Shown: positions 1 through 5,289, counted from the stretch's first letter. The stretch: 9,351 bases of DNA from Motiliproteus sp047622605 (GCA_047622605.1 JBLHND010000144.1:1-9351); one strand, 5' to 3'. Notes: generated from the letters alone by a model not told the origin. Translations and numbers: made by a program.

Positions 1-501
1 GCTGCTGGCGTGGAAGGAGTAAGCATCCTTCATGATGAACTCGCGCGAGCGCATCACCCCGAAACGGGGGCGGATCTCATCGCGGAACTTGGTCTGGATC
101 TGATAGAAGGTGGCGGGGAGCTGCTTGTAGCTGTTGAGCTCGCGGCGCATCAGATCGGTGATCACCTCCTCGTGGGTCGGGCCGACACAGAATTCACGGT
201 TGTGACGGTCCTTGAGGCGCAGCAGTTCGGGGCCATACTCCTCCCAGCGACCGGATTCCTGCCATAGCTCGGCGGGCTGGATAGCGGGCATCAGCAGCTC
301 CTGAGCCCCGGCATTATCCATCTCTTCACGGACGATGCGCTCGACCTTGCGCAGGGTGCGCAGCCCCATCGGCAACCAGGTATAGAGTCCCGAGGCTATT
401 CTGCGGATCATGCCTGCACGCAGCATCAGCTGGTGGCTGATCACTTCGGCATCGGCCGGGGTTTCTTTGAGGGTAGCTATCAGGAATTGGCTGGCGCGCA
501 T
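1..501 (-). CDS. proS: Prolyl-tRNA synthetase, N-terminal 167 residues (cut by window edge)
   Basis: This is the start of the class II aminoacyl-tRNA synthetase that charges tRNA-Pro in the cytoplasm. The ATG is at 499-501 and the reading frame runs open to base 1, so the rest of the protein (bacterial ProS is usually about 570 residues) lies outside the window. The translation starts MRASQFLIATLKETPADAEV and contains the family's N-terminal landmarks: SGLYTWLPMG, the class II motif 1 region (LRKVERIVREEMDNAGAQE), and the motif 2 region FRDEIRPRFGVMRSREFIMKDAYSFH with CVGPTHEEVI before it. These are diagnostic of bacterial-type ProS with an editing insertion further on. No strong Shine-Dalgarno is visible, only a GAG about 9 bases upstream. 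A good promoter lies at 534-562. Identification is very secure. Confidence 0.97.
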   Translation of the reverse strand, partial: MRASQFLIATLKETPADAEVISHQLMLRAGMIRRIASGLYTWLPMGLRTLRKVERIVREEMDNAGAQELLMPAIQPAELWQESGRWEEYGPELLRLKDRHNREFCVGPTHEEVITDLMRRELNSYKQLPATFYQIQTKFRDEIRPRFGVMRSREFIMKDAYSFHASS

Positions 502-533
502 GGTTTTGGCTCTACAGGCTGATCGAGGCCGAT

Positions 534-562
534 ATTTTACGGAGCCGAACCTCCAGTAACAA
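534..562 (-). promoter_or_regulatory. Putative sigma70 promoter for proS
   Basis: Read on the minus strand, a -35 box TTGTTA (557-562, 4 of 6 to TTGACA) and a -10 box TAAAAT (534-539, 5 of 6 to TATAAT) are separated by exactly 17 bases. The predicted transcript would start near 527, giving a short leader of about 25 bases before the proS ATG. This is a match by eye only. Confidence 0.5.
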
Positions 563-594
563 GGGCTGTGCAGTGGATAGGCGTTTTAGCCAGA

Positions 595-622
595 GTTTGA
601 ACCCGTGTTTGAGCCCGCGTTT
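595..622. repeat. Imperfect 12-bp tandem repeat, about 2.3 units
   Basis: GTTTGAACCCGT (595-606) is followed directly by GTTTGAGCCCGC (607-618) and a partial third copy GTTT. It lies in the intergenic DNA between the divergent proS and ChaN-like genes. It has the same 12-bp period as the arrays at 778-837 and 4578-4613 but an unrelated sequence. It has no evident function. Confidence 0.6.
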
Positions 623-674
623 TATCGCTGCCGCGGAGCCCTGCTGCAGCCGCAGAGGGTCTCGGGCACTGTTA

Positions 675-704
675 TTTACTCGAATTCGGACGGCCAAGCA
701 TAAT
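675..704 (+). promoter_or_regulatory. Putative sigma70 promoter for the ChaN-like lipoprotein gene
   Basis: A -35-like TTTACT (675-680, 4 of 6) and a -10-like CATAAT (699-704, 5 of 6) are separated by 18 bases. Transcription would begin near 711, about 34 bases before the GTG start at 745. The site sits in a 243-bp divergent gap with the proS promoter. It is a match by eye only. Confidence 0.4.
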
Positions 705-744
705 TGTCTTATCCTTAAAGAATAGCCATTATCGAGGAGTTGTT

Positions 745-1830
745 GTGCGGTTTAAACGTTTCCGGGATGCAGAGTTGTTCTTTAGAGTGTTCTTTAGAGT
801 GTTCTTTAGAGTGTTCTTTAGAGTGTTCTTTAGAGAGTTGCTTGGGGTGCTGTTTGGCGTGCTAGTGGTGACGGGATGCGCGCAAGGCGTTGTGCTGGAA
901 CCACGCCAGGACCCGTTGATCGGGCAGATCATCGACGGTCACACTCAGGCGGTGCTGAGTTACCCGCAGCTTGTCGAGCAGGCCGCCGCTGCCGATGTGA
1001 TCTATCTCGGTGAACGCCATGACAATGCCGAGCATCATCGCATTCAGTTGCGGCTGCTAGGGTCGCTGATCGCTCAGGGTCTGCGTCCGGTGCTGGGGTT
1101 CGAGTTTTTTGATACCGCCCAGACAGGCTATCTGATGCAGTATGTGGCGGGTGAAGCCTCGCTGATGCCGCTGCATGGCGCAAGTCATCAGCTGTCTGCA
1201 GAGCAACGTTTACGTAACCAGTTGGGTTGGGAAAAGCGCTCGAATACCGATTGGGGCTACTATTTTGCACTCATCGAGCTGGCAAAAACGCAGCAGCTGC
1301 TGCTCTTTGGTGCCGACCTTCCGGCACCACTGAAACTGCGCTTGAGTCGAGCCGATCTGGATGACTTAACTGCGGTGGAGCAGCAGCAACTGGGGATGTT
1401 GGCGTTGAGCGCTAACGGTTACCAAAGGTTTATGTACGCCAAATTTCGTGCCGGGCATTGCGGCTGGGGTGCGGAACCCCTGTTAACGCGCTTGTATCGC
1501 ACCTGGCAGGAACGTAACTACCGCATGGCCCTCTCGATAGTCGCGATGAGTCAGGCGGAGCAGGGGCCTGTGGTGGTGATTCTCGGCGCGGGGCATACCG
1601 AGCATAACCGGGCGGTGGTGGCTCAGGTCAGGCAACTACAGCCGTCGCTGAAGCAACTCAATATCGGCCTGCAGGAGATCTACATCGACGCAGCCCCCCT
1701 AGACCGTTACCTGTCAGGCGATAGCGAGCCGAGTGACCGTCTTGGCCCGCGCCATGATCTGTTTTGGTTTACCCAGCGCCAGGATTACAAGGATCCCTGT
1801 GCCGCCTTAAATACGCCAGCATCGGAATAA
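745..1830 (+). CDS. ChaN-family (DUF399, TIKI superfamily) lipoprotein with repeat-extended signal peptide
   Basis: This is a 361-residue putative lipoprotein of the ChaN family; characterised members bind haem (Campylobacter ChaN, iron-regulated). The start is GTG at 745, preceded by GAGGAG at 734-739. A lipobox VVTGC places the acylated cysteine at residue 45. The signal peptide before it is unusually long and contains four FFRV units plus FFRE (residues 12-31), encoded by a 12-bp tandem repeat. The mature part carries the superfamily signature VIYLGERHDNAEHH (GExH...H), the segment VLGFEFFDTAQ, and near the C-terminus VVILGAGHTEHNRAV, which supplies further conserved His/Glu residues. By family analogy it is a periplasm-facing membrane-anchored haem-binding or hydrolase-like protein. 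The TIKI superfamily also includes proteases and erythromycin-esterase-like enzymes, so enzymatic activity is possible. It appears to be a single-gene unit, divergent from proS and convergent with asparaginase. Confidence 0.88.
   Translation: MRFKRFRDAELFFRVFFRVFFRVFFRVFFRELLGVLFGVLVVTGCAQGVVLEPRQDPLIGQIIDGHTQAVLSYPQLVEQAAAADVIYLGERHDNAEHHRIQLRLLGSLIAQGLRPVLGFEFFDTAQTGYLMQYVAGEASLMPLHGASHQLSAEQRLRNQLGWEKRSNTDWGYYFALIELAKTQQLLLFGADLPAPLKLRLSRADLDDLTAVEQQQLGMLALSANGYQRFMYAKFRAGHCGWGAEPLLTRLYRTWQERNYRMALSIVAMSQAEQGPVVVILGAGHTEHNRAVVAQVRQLQPSLKQLNIGLQEIYIDAAPLDRYLSGDSEPSDRLGPRHDLFWFTQRQDYKDPCAALNTPASE
778..837 (+). repeat. In-frame 12-bp tandem repeat (5 units) inside a signal-peptide coding region
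   Basis: Four perfect copies of TTCTTTAGAGTG (778-789, 790-801, 802-813, 814-825) are followed by one copy differing at a single base, TTCTTTAGAGAG (826-837). The array is bordered by AGAGTTG on both sides (771-777 and 834-840). The unit is a multiple of three, so copy-number change keeps the frame and inserts or removes Phe-Phe-Arg-Val units in the n-region of the lipoprotein signal peptide. Confidence 0.97.
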
Positions 1831-1900
1831 AAGTAAGTGACAGGCGGACGTATATGTAGCCAGTGCCGACCATGCAGGAACGATCGACGGCAGACTCACA

Positions 1901-1930
1901 GGGTTATGCCGGGTTATGCTGGGCTATGAC
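1901..1930. repeat. 10-bp tandem repeat, 3 units, overlapping the asparaginase stop codon
   Basis: GGGTTATGCC (1901-1910), GGGTTATGCT (1911-1920) and GGGCTATGAC (1921-1930) are consecutive. On the minus strand each unit carries a TAA or TAG. The first to be met (1924-1926) is the asparaginase stop. Because the unit is 10 bp, the three stops fall in three different frames. The rest of the 93-bp convergent gap (1831-1923) shows no convincing rho-independent terminator. Confidence 0.85.
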
Positions 1931-2934
1931 AGCTCACCACAGAGATTTAGCTGCATCTGCTGTCGCACCCAGTCACTGCCGCGCTCCAGAGCCAGCAGGT
2001 GCTGGAGCTTGGTGAACGCCGCTTCCAGGGTCATATCGAAGCCACTGACGATGCCGGTTTTTGCCAGCGCCGAGCCGGTCGCGTAGCTGCTCAGATCAAC
2101 CCGTCCCTGCAGGCACTGGGTCAGATTGACAATCACCTTGCCCTGCTCGGTGGCCTGCTCCAGAGCGCGGAGAAACAGGGGGTCCCGATCCGGCGCGTTG
2201 CCAACGCCGTAAGATTGAATAATCAGGCCGTCGACAGGCAGTTTCAGTAGATGCTCTAGATATTCACTGTCGATGCCGGGAAACAACCTGATCGGCACGA
2301 TGCGCTGGTGTCCATATTCAGGCAGTTCAAAATAGGGTTGGCCGGTGGCCGGACGTATGGCGTCGTGCTTGATCTCGATATTGATGCCGACCTGACCCAG
2401 CCAGGGATAGTTGGGGCTGTCGAAGGCGTCAAAGCCTGTGGCTTTAACCTTGGTGGAGCGATTACCGCGTAGCAAACGGCCATTGAAATAGAGGCAGACC
2501 TCGGCGATGGGATACTGACGCGCTAATACCAGCGCGGTGATCAGGTTGTCCTGAGCATCGTTGCGCAACTCACTGAGCGGAATCTGCGAGCCGGTAACGA
2601 TCACCGGCTTGCTCAGATCCCGAAGCATAAAGGAGAGTGCTGAGGTGGTGTAGGCCAGGGTGTCGGTGCCGTGGAGAATGATAAAGCCGTCGTACAGGTC
2701 GTAATTGTCCCGAATCCGCTGCGCAATGCAGCGCCAGTCGCCGGGGTTGGCATTAGCGCTGTCGATCAGCAGATCAAGTTCTTCGAGCACATACTCGGGC
2801 ATGCTGGCTGAGAGGTGGGTAGGAATCTTCTGCGCGATCAGTTCAGCCAGTCCCGGCATAGGCGCATAGCCCTGCGGTGTGTGCTGCATGCCGATGGTGC
2901 CGCCGGTGTAAAGTATGTAGATGCGATGCGTCAT
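1924..2934 (-). CDS. ansA: L-asparaginase I, cytoplasmic type
   Basis: This enzyme hydrolyses L-asparagine to L-aspartate and ammonia. The protein is 336 residues from the ATG at 2932-2934, about the usual length of E. coli AnsA, which it resembles throughout. There is no signal peptide, as expected of the cytoplasmic low-affinity type I enzyme. The first catalytic motif YTGGTIGM holds the nucleophilic Thr10. The second, LHGTDT, holds Thr90-Asp91. The catalytic Lys is in RGNRSTK at about residue 162. SYGVGNAP and NLTQC near the C-terminus match the region forming the allosteric asparagine site in E. coli AnsA. A TTG 13 codons upstream (2971-2973) also opens the frame, but the ATG puts the TGGTIG motif at the family's normal position. 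Neither start has a strong Shine-Dalgarno. It is divergent from the XRE regulator at 3073, across a dyad at 3023-3041, which suggests it may be that regulator's target. Confidence 0.95.
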   Translation of the reverse strand: MTHRIYILYTGGTIGMQHTPQGYAPMPGLAELIAQKIPTHLSASMPEYVLEELDLLIDSANANPGDWRCIAQRIRDNYDLYDGFIILHGTDTLAYTTSALSFMLRDLSKPVIVTGSQIPLSELRNDAQDNLITALVLARQYPIAEVCLYFNGRLLRGNRSTKVKATGFDAFDSPNYPWLGQVGINIEIKHDAIRPATGQPYFELPEYGHQRIVPIRLFPGIDSEYLEHLLKLPVDGLIIQSYGVGNAPDRDPLFLRALEQATEQGKVIVNLTQCLQGRVDLSSYATGSALAKTGIVSGFDMTLEAAFTKLQHLLALERGSDWVRQQMQLNLCGELS

Positions 2935-3013
2935 AGGATATGGCTTGCGGGAAATGAAGGGTGAATATCTCAAAGCGGCCGGATGGCAGCAAGTTCTCTA
3001 GTTGATACAGTAC

Positions 3014-3041
3014 GATGCACTTTGATGCTACTCTAGCATCA
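3014..3041. promoter_or_regulatory. Perfect dyad with an extra upstream half-site: candidate operator between ansA and the XRE regulator
   Basis: TGATGCTA (3023-3030), CTC (3031-3033), TAGCATCA (3034-3041) form a perfect 8-3-8 inverted repeat. A further partial half-site GATGCA lies at 3014-3019, exactly 10 bp (one helical turn) before the corresponding GATGCT at 3024. It lies in the 138-bp gap between two divergent genes, has no following T-run, and sits 31 bp before the regulator's start codon, so it reads as a protein-binding site rather than a terminator. The protein that binds it is inferred, most simply the adjacent XRE regulator. Confidence 0.55.
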
Positions 3042-3072
3042 TTAAGAGATCGCGGGTTAGAGGCTGTAGACA

Positions 3073-3882
3073 ATGAGCGAGAATTTTTGCAAAAACCTGC
3101 AGTTACTCTGCAGCTACTATAAGTCGATCGCAGATGTGTGTCGGCGGCTGCCGATCAATCGTTCCCAGTTCAATAAATACCTTAATGGCAGTAGTGCCCC
3201 CTCTAAATATGTCTTGCGCAGGCTCTGTGATTTTTTTGGTGTCGAGGAGTATGAGATATTTCTGCCTCACAGCCAGTTTGCGCAAATTATCCAGGTTCGC
3301 CCGAATGCTCAGGTGCAGTCGGAACAGAATGCCTTCAGTCATCATATCGAAAAGCTGCAGTCTCTGGGTCAGGGACGGTTGGAGCAATATCTGGGCTACT
3401 ATTTCGAAATCTACCGTTCGATGGCCTTTCCCGGAAAGATACTGAGGAATCTGGTCCAGATTCATCGGCTTGAGGGGGAGGTCGTGTATCGCCGTATCGA
3501 GCGTCTTAAATCCCCGGACGGTGGCACTACCTTTCATGCTCGCTATCTGGGTTGCGCGTTCTTCCTGAGCGAACGGATCTTTATGGTCGATTATGAATCA
3601 CTGACCGGTAACGAACTGACCCAGACCATCTTGTCTCCGACTTATAAGAGTCGCATCAGTCGTCTGTCGGGGTTACGTCTGGGAGTTTCCGACAGTTCCC
3701 GCGATCCGGCCTGCGTCCGGGTTGCCTACGACTATCTGGGAACACAGGTTGATCTGCGTAAGGCCTTACGCCTCTGTGGCCTGTATGCTGCGGAATCGCC
3801 GCTGTTTGATGATCGCTTGAAGCAACTTATCGATAACAAGATGAATCCCAATGATAATTTGTTCTTAGCGGCAACAATTTAA
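3073..3882 (+). CDS. XRE-type helix-turn-helix transcriptional regulator with large C-terminal domain
   Basis: This is a 269-residue putative DNA-binding regulator. Residues about 17-57 fit a Cro/XRE-like helix-turn-helix: SIADVCRRLPINRSQFNKYL supplies the turn and recognition helix, and PSKYVLRRLCDFFGVEEYEI the following helices typical of this fold. The remaining 200 residues form one mixed alpha/beta domain that I do not recognise; it has no visible enzymatic motif, membrane segment or signal peptide, and may sense a ligand or mediate oligomerisation. The ATG at 3073 is preceded by TAGAGG (3058-3063), 9 bases away. It is divergent from ansA with a perfect dyad between, so autoregulation and control of asparaginase are plausible but inferred. 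A terminator at 3932-3966 follows. Confidence 0.85.
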   Translation: MSENFCKNLQLLCSYYKSIADVCRRLPINRSQFNKYLNGSSAPSKYVLRRLCDFFGVEEYEIFLPHSQFAQIIQVRPNAQVQSEQNAFSHHIEKLQSLGQGRLEQYLGYYFEIYRSMAFPGKILRNLVQIHRLEGEVVYRRIERLKSPDGGTTFHARYLGCAFFLSERIFMVDYESLTGNELTQTILSPTYKSRISRLSGLRLGVSDSSRDPACVRVAYDYLGTQVDLRKALRLCGLYAAESPLFDDRLKQLIDNKMNPNDNLFLAATI

Positions 3883-3931
3883 CCGCTCAGGTGATTTTTT
3901 AGTCACTTGTGCGCGTTCTGGATTCTTCTGT

Positions 3932-3966
3932 AAAAAAGCTGCTCAGAGCTTGGGGCAGCGTTTTTT
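3932..3966. terminator. Rho-independent terminator (possibly bidirectional)
   Basis: GCTGCTC (3938-3944) pairs with GGGCAGC (3953-3959) through seven pairs including one G-T, with loop AGAGCTTG, followed by one G and six T (3961-3966). Six A precede the stem (3932-3937), so the reverse strand also has a T-run. It lies 50 bases after the XRE regulator's stop and before the Lrp-type gene, so it separates their transcripts. Confidence 0.78.
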
Positions 3967-4071
3967 CTGGCTTTTTACTTTTTGGGGCAATAAGCTCACT
4001 GCTCTGCATCGATCCGACAGATTTATTTGTTGTTGATCCATCAAACCCATCTAAAGGTAATAGGCGCTGTG

Positions 4072-4557
4072 GTGAAAAAAATAAGAAAACTCGACCGAAT
4101 CGACCGTAATATTCTACGTCAGTTACAAAGTAATGGCCGCATGTCCTATGTTGATCTGGCTACCGAAGTCGGGCTGAGCACCACGCCCTGTCTGGAGCGG
4201 GTAAGACGGTTGGAGAAAGACGGGGTCATCAAGGGCTATAGCGCGACGCTCGACCCTCATTATCTGGAAGCGGGTCTGCTGGTGTTTGTTGAGATAAGCC
4301 TGACCTACCGATCCCCCACGGTGTTCGAAGACTTTAAGCGCGAAGTGTTAAAGATCTCCCAGGTCATGGAGTGCCATCTGGTGTCTGGTGAGTTCGATTA
4401 TCTGATCAAGGCGCGCATTAGCGAGATGTCGGCTTATCGAGAGCTGCTCGGTGAGCTGCTGCTGACGCTTCCGAATGTCGATAAGTCGCGTAGTTATATC
4501 GTGATGGAGGAGGTCAAAGAGACCTCCTCCATTCGCGTTCCTGACATTAAGAGCTGA
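4072..4557 (+). CDS. lrp: Lrp/AsnC-family transcriptional regulator, Lrp type
   Basis: This is a 161-residue amino-acid-responsive DNA-binding protein, close to E. coli Lrp and to the Pseudomonas Lrp-type regulator. The N-terminal winged helix-turn-helix runs from DRIDRNILRQLQSNGRMSYV to VGLSTTPCLERVRRLEKDGV (residues 8-53). The C-terminal RAM ligand-binding/oligomerisation domain includes LLVFVEISL (69-77), ECHLVSGEFDYL (100-111) and SYIVMEEVKE (141-150). There is no clean ATG start. GTG at 4072, with AGG at 4062-4064, gives MKKIRKLDRIDRN; GTG at 4069 would add one residue. The frame stays open upstream to a TTG-type codon at 4027, but that stretch is not family-like. The strong hairpin at 4506-4530 lies within the last codons. 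The dadA gene often adjacent to relatives in Pseudomonas is not here, so the target is unknown. I am sure of the family but less sure that this is the global Lrp. Confidence 0.92.
   Translation: MKKIRKLDRIDRNILRQLQSNGRMSYVDLATEVGLSTTPCLERVRRLEKDGVIKGYSATLDPHYLEAGLLVFVEISLTYRSPTVFEDFKREVLKISQVMECHLVSGEFDYLIKARISEMSAYRELLGELLLTLPNVDKSRSYIVMEEVKETSSIRVPDIKS
4506..4530 (+). other. Perfect 10-bp hairpin inside the 3' end of lrp
   Basis: GGAGGAGGTC (4506-4515), loop AAAGA, GACCTCCTCC (4521-4530) form a perfect inverted repeat encoding part of the C-terminus (EEVKETSS). No T-run follows, so it is not a standard terminator. The left arm resembles a strong Shine-Dalgarno and the right arm contains ACCTCCT, the 16S anti-Shine-Dalgarno core. 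It could stabilise the mRNA 3' end or slow ribosomes; both are inference. Confidence 0.75.
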
Positions 4558-4577
4558 GCTGAAATCCGGAGATAATC

Positions 4578-4613
4578 TATAGGGCGTGTTATAGGGCGTG
4601 TTATAGGGCGAGT
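4578..4613. repeat. 12-bp tandem repeat, 3 units, intergenic
   Basis: TATAGGGCGTGT occurs at 4578-4589 and 4590-4601, with a third copy ending in GAGT at 4602-4613 and a decayed continuation (ATAGAGCG near 4616). It starts 20 bp after the lrp stop. Its TGTTATAGGGCG core resembles the 14-bp array at 4713-4790. Confidence 0.9.
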
Positions 4614-4712
4614 GAATAGAGCGTAGTCGATAGGAATTATTTGGTGTTAATCCTCAGGTTATAGTAAAAAATGCCGCTAACTAGAGGCTGACTAGGGTGA
4701 CTTAACTGCCGC

Positions 4713-4790
4713 GTTATAGTCGTGGTGTTATAGCGGTAGTGTTATAGCCGTAGTGTTATAGCGGTAGTGTTATAGCGGTAGTGTTATAAC
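4713..4790. repeat. 14-bp tandem repeat, 5 units plus a partial, directly upstream of a small membrane-protein gene
   Basis: Consensus GTTATAGCGGTAGT: units start at 4713 (two differences), 4727 (exact), 4741 (one difference), 4755 (exact) and 4769 (exact), with a partial GTTATAAC at 4783-4790. The array ends 14 bases before the ATG at 4805. Each unit contains a TATAGC/TATAAC-like hexamer resembling a -10 box. A lone GTTATAG also occurs at 4658-4664, so the 247-bp gap between 4557 and 4805 is largely built from this core. Confidence 0.95.
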
Positions 4791-4804
4791 TACAGAGGGT
4801 AAAG

Positions 4805-5155
4805 ATGCACTTGAAAAAAACAGATGGGTCGATGGTAGTCTGCGGGATCGCTGCGGTGGTGATCTTGGCGGCATTGGTCTTCGGCATGGCAGTGCAAGAC
4901 GGCTTGACCGCGTTAACCCAGTCCTCGAAAGAGATCAGTGCCGTCGCGAACCTACTCGAGAGTGTCAGTGGGCTGCGTAGTCTGCTTATCTCCTTTTCTT
5001 ATCGATGCAGCCTGTCCCAGGATAACTGGATTGAAGCCTTGAATACCGCGTTGGGATTACTGTTTATGGTCTCTATGCTGGGATTGGCTCTGCTCCTGGC
5101 ATTGGTGCTGCAGTTCAGAAAAAACAGACGTTTGACTCTGCGTCTGCAATCCTAG
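4805..5155 (+). CDS. Unrecognised small inner-membrane protein with two transmembrane helices
   Basis: This 116-residue protein belongs to no family I recognise. The ATG is preceded by AGAGGG (4794-4799) at 5 bases, a good ribosome-binding site. Predicted topology from the sequence: a short positive N-terminus (MHLKKTDG), hydrophobic helix 1 at about residues 10-30 (VVCGIAAVVILAALVFGMAV), a roughly 50-residue mostly polar and likely helical segment (31-81), helix 2 at about 82-103 (ending LALLLALVLQF), and a strongly basic tail RKNRRLTLRLQS. By the positive-inside rule both ends face the cytoplasm and the middle faces the periplasm. This resembles the input module of a sensor kinase or chemoreceptor with no output domain. 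No frame after the stop convincingly continues it, so truncation is not proven. The 14-bp array lies immediately upstream. Confidence 0.65.
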   Translation: MHLKKTDGSMVVCGIAAVVILAALVFGMAVQDGLTALTQSSKEISAVANLLESVSGLRSLLISFSYRCSLSQDNWIEALNTALGLLFMVSMLGLALLLALVLQFRKNRRLTLRLQS

Positions 5156-5159
5156 AAGC

Positions 5160-5214
5160 CCTGATGGCGAGATCAGGACCCCTGTGGAAACCGATCTATC
5201 GGGTTCCCCTGTGG
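5160..5214. repeat. Short inverted repeats with overlapping 9-bp direct repeats after the small membrane-protein gene
   Basis: CCTGAT (5160-5165) can pair with ATCAGG (5172-5177). GGAAACCGAT (5186-5195) can pair with ATCGGGTTCC (5198-5207) with one mismatch. CCCCTGTGG occurs twice, at 5179-5187 and 5206-5214, overlapping the ends of the second dyad. There is no T-run. This may be a factor-dependent transcript end or a small decayed element; the gap 5156-5289 holds nothing else I can support. Confidence 0.35.
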
Positions 5215-5289
5215 CAGGAGATTGTTATTCTCTTCAAGGGATCGCCTGCAGGCAGTCTTTCACGAGACTATTTACACGGCAGAGGCGCG

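Noticed and set aside
512..697. 61-residue minus-strand reading frame upstream of proS
   Set aside because: It starts at a weak TTG with no ribosome-binding site, its composition is not protein-like, and it covers the likely proS promoter and the small 12-bp repeat.
729..932. Minus-strand frame with repeated LKNT units
   Set aside because: It is the antisense shadow of the 12-bp repeat in the lipoprotein gene, whose plus-strand frame has a good start, lipobox and family match.
2935..2973. 13-codon N-terminal extension of asparaginase from a TTG
   Set aside because: No Shine-Dalgarno, and the extension pushes the TGGTIG motif away from its normal place near the N-terminus; the ATG at 2932-2934 fits the family better.
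3888..3911. Weak hairpin CAGGTGA/TCACTTG just after the XRE regulator stop
   Set aside because: The T-run is in the loop rather than after the stem; the hairpin at 3938-3959 followed by six T is a far better terminator.
3909..4109. 66-residue plus-strand frame with a hydrophobic stretch between the XRE regulator and lrp
   Set aside because: It runs straight through the rho-independent terminator and overlaps the start of lrp in another frame; no ribosome-binding site precedes its GTG.
778..4790. Tandem repeats considered as a CRISPR array
   Set aside because: The units are 10-14 bp and directly adjacent with no spacers, and no cas genes are present.
5156..5289. Possible continuation of the 4805 protein into a longer broken sensor gene
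   Set aside because: The same frame after the stop meets another stop at 5162, and the following text (for example LQAVFHETIYTAEARQSELA) is not convincingly related; the other frames show no domain signature.
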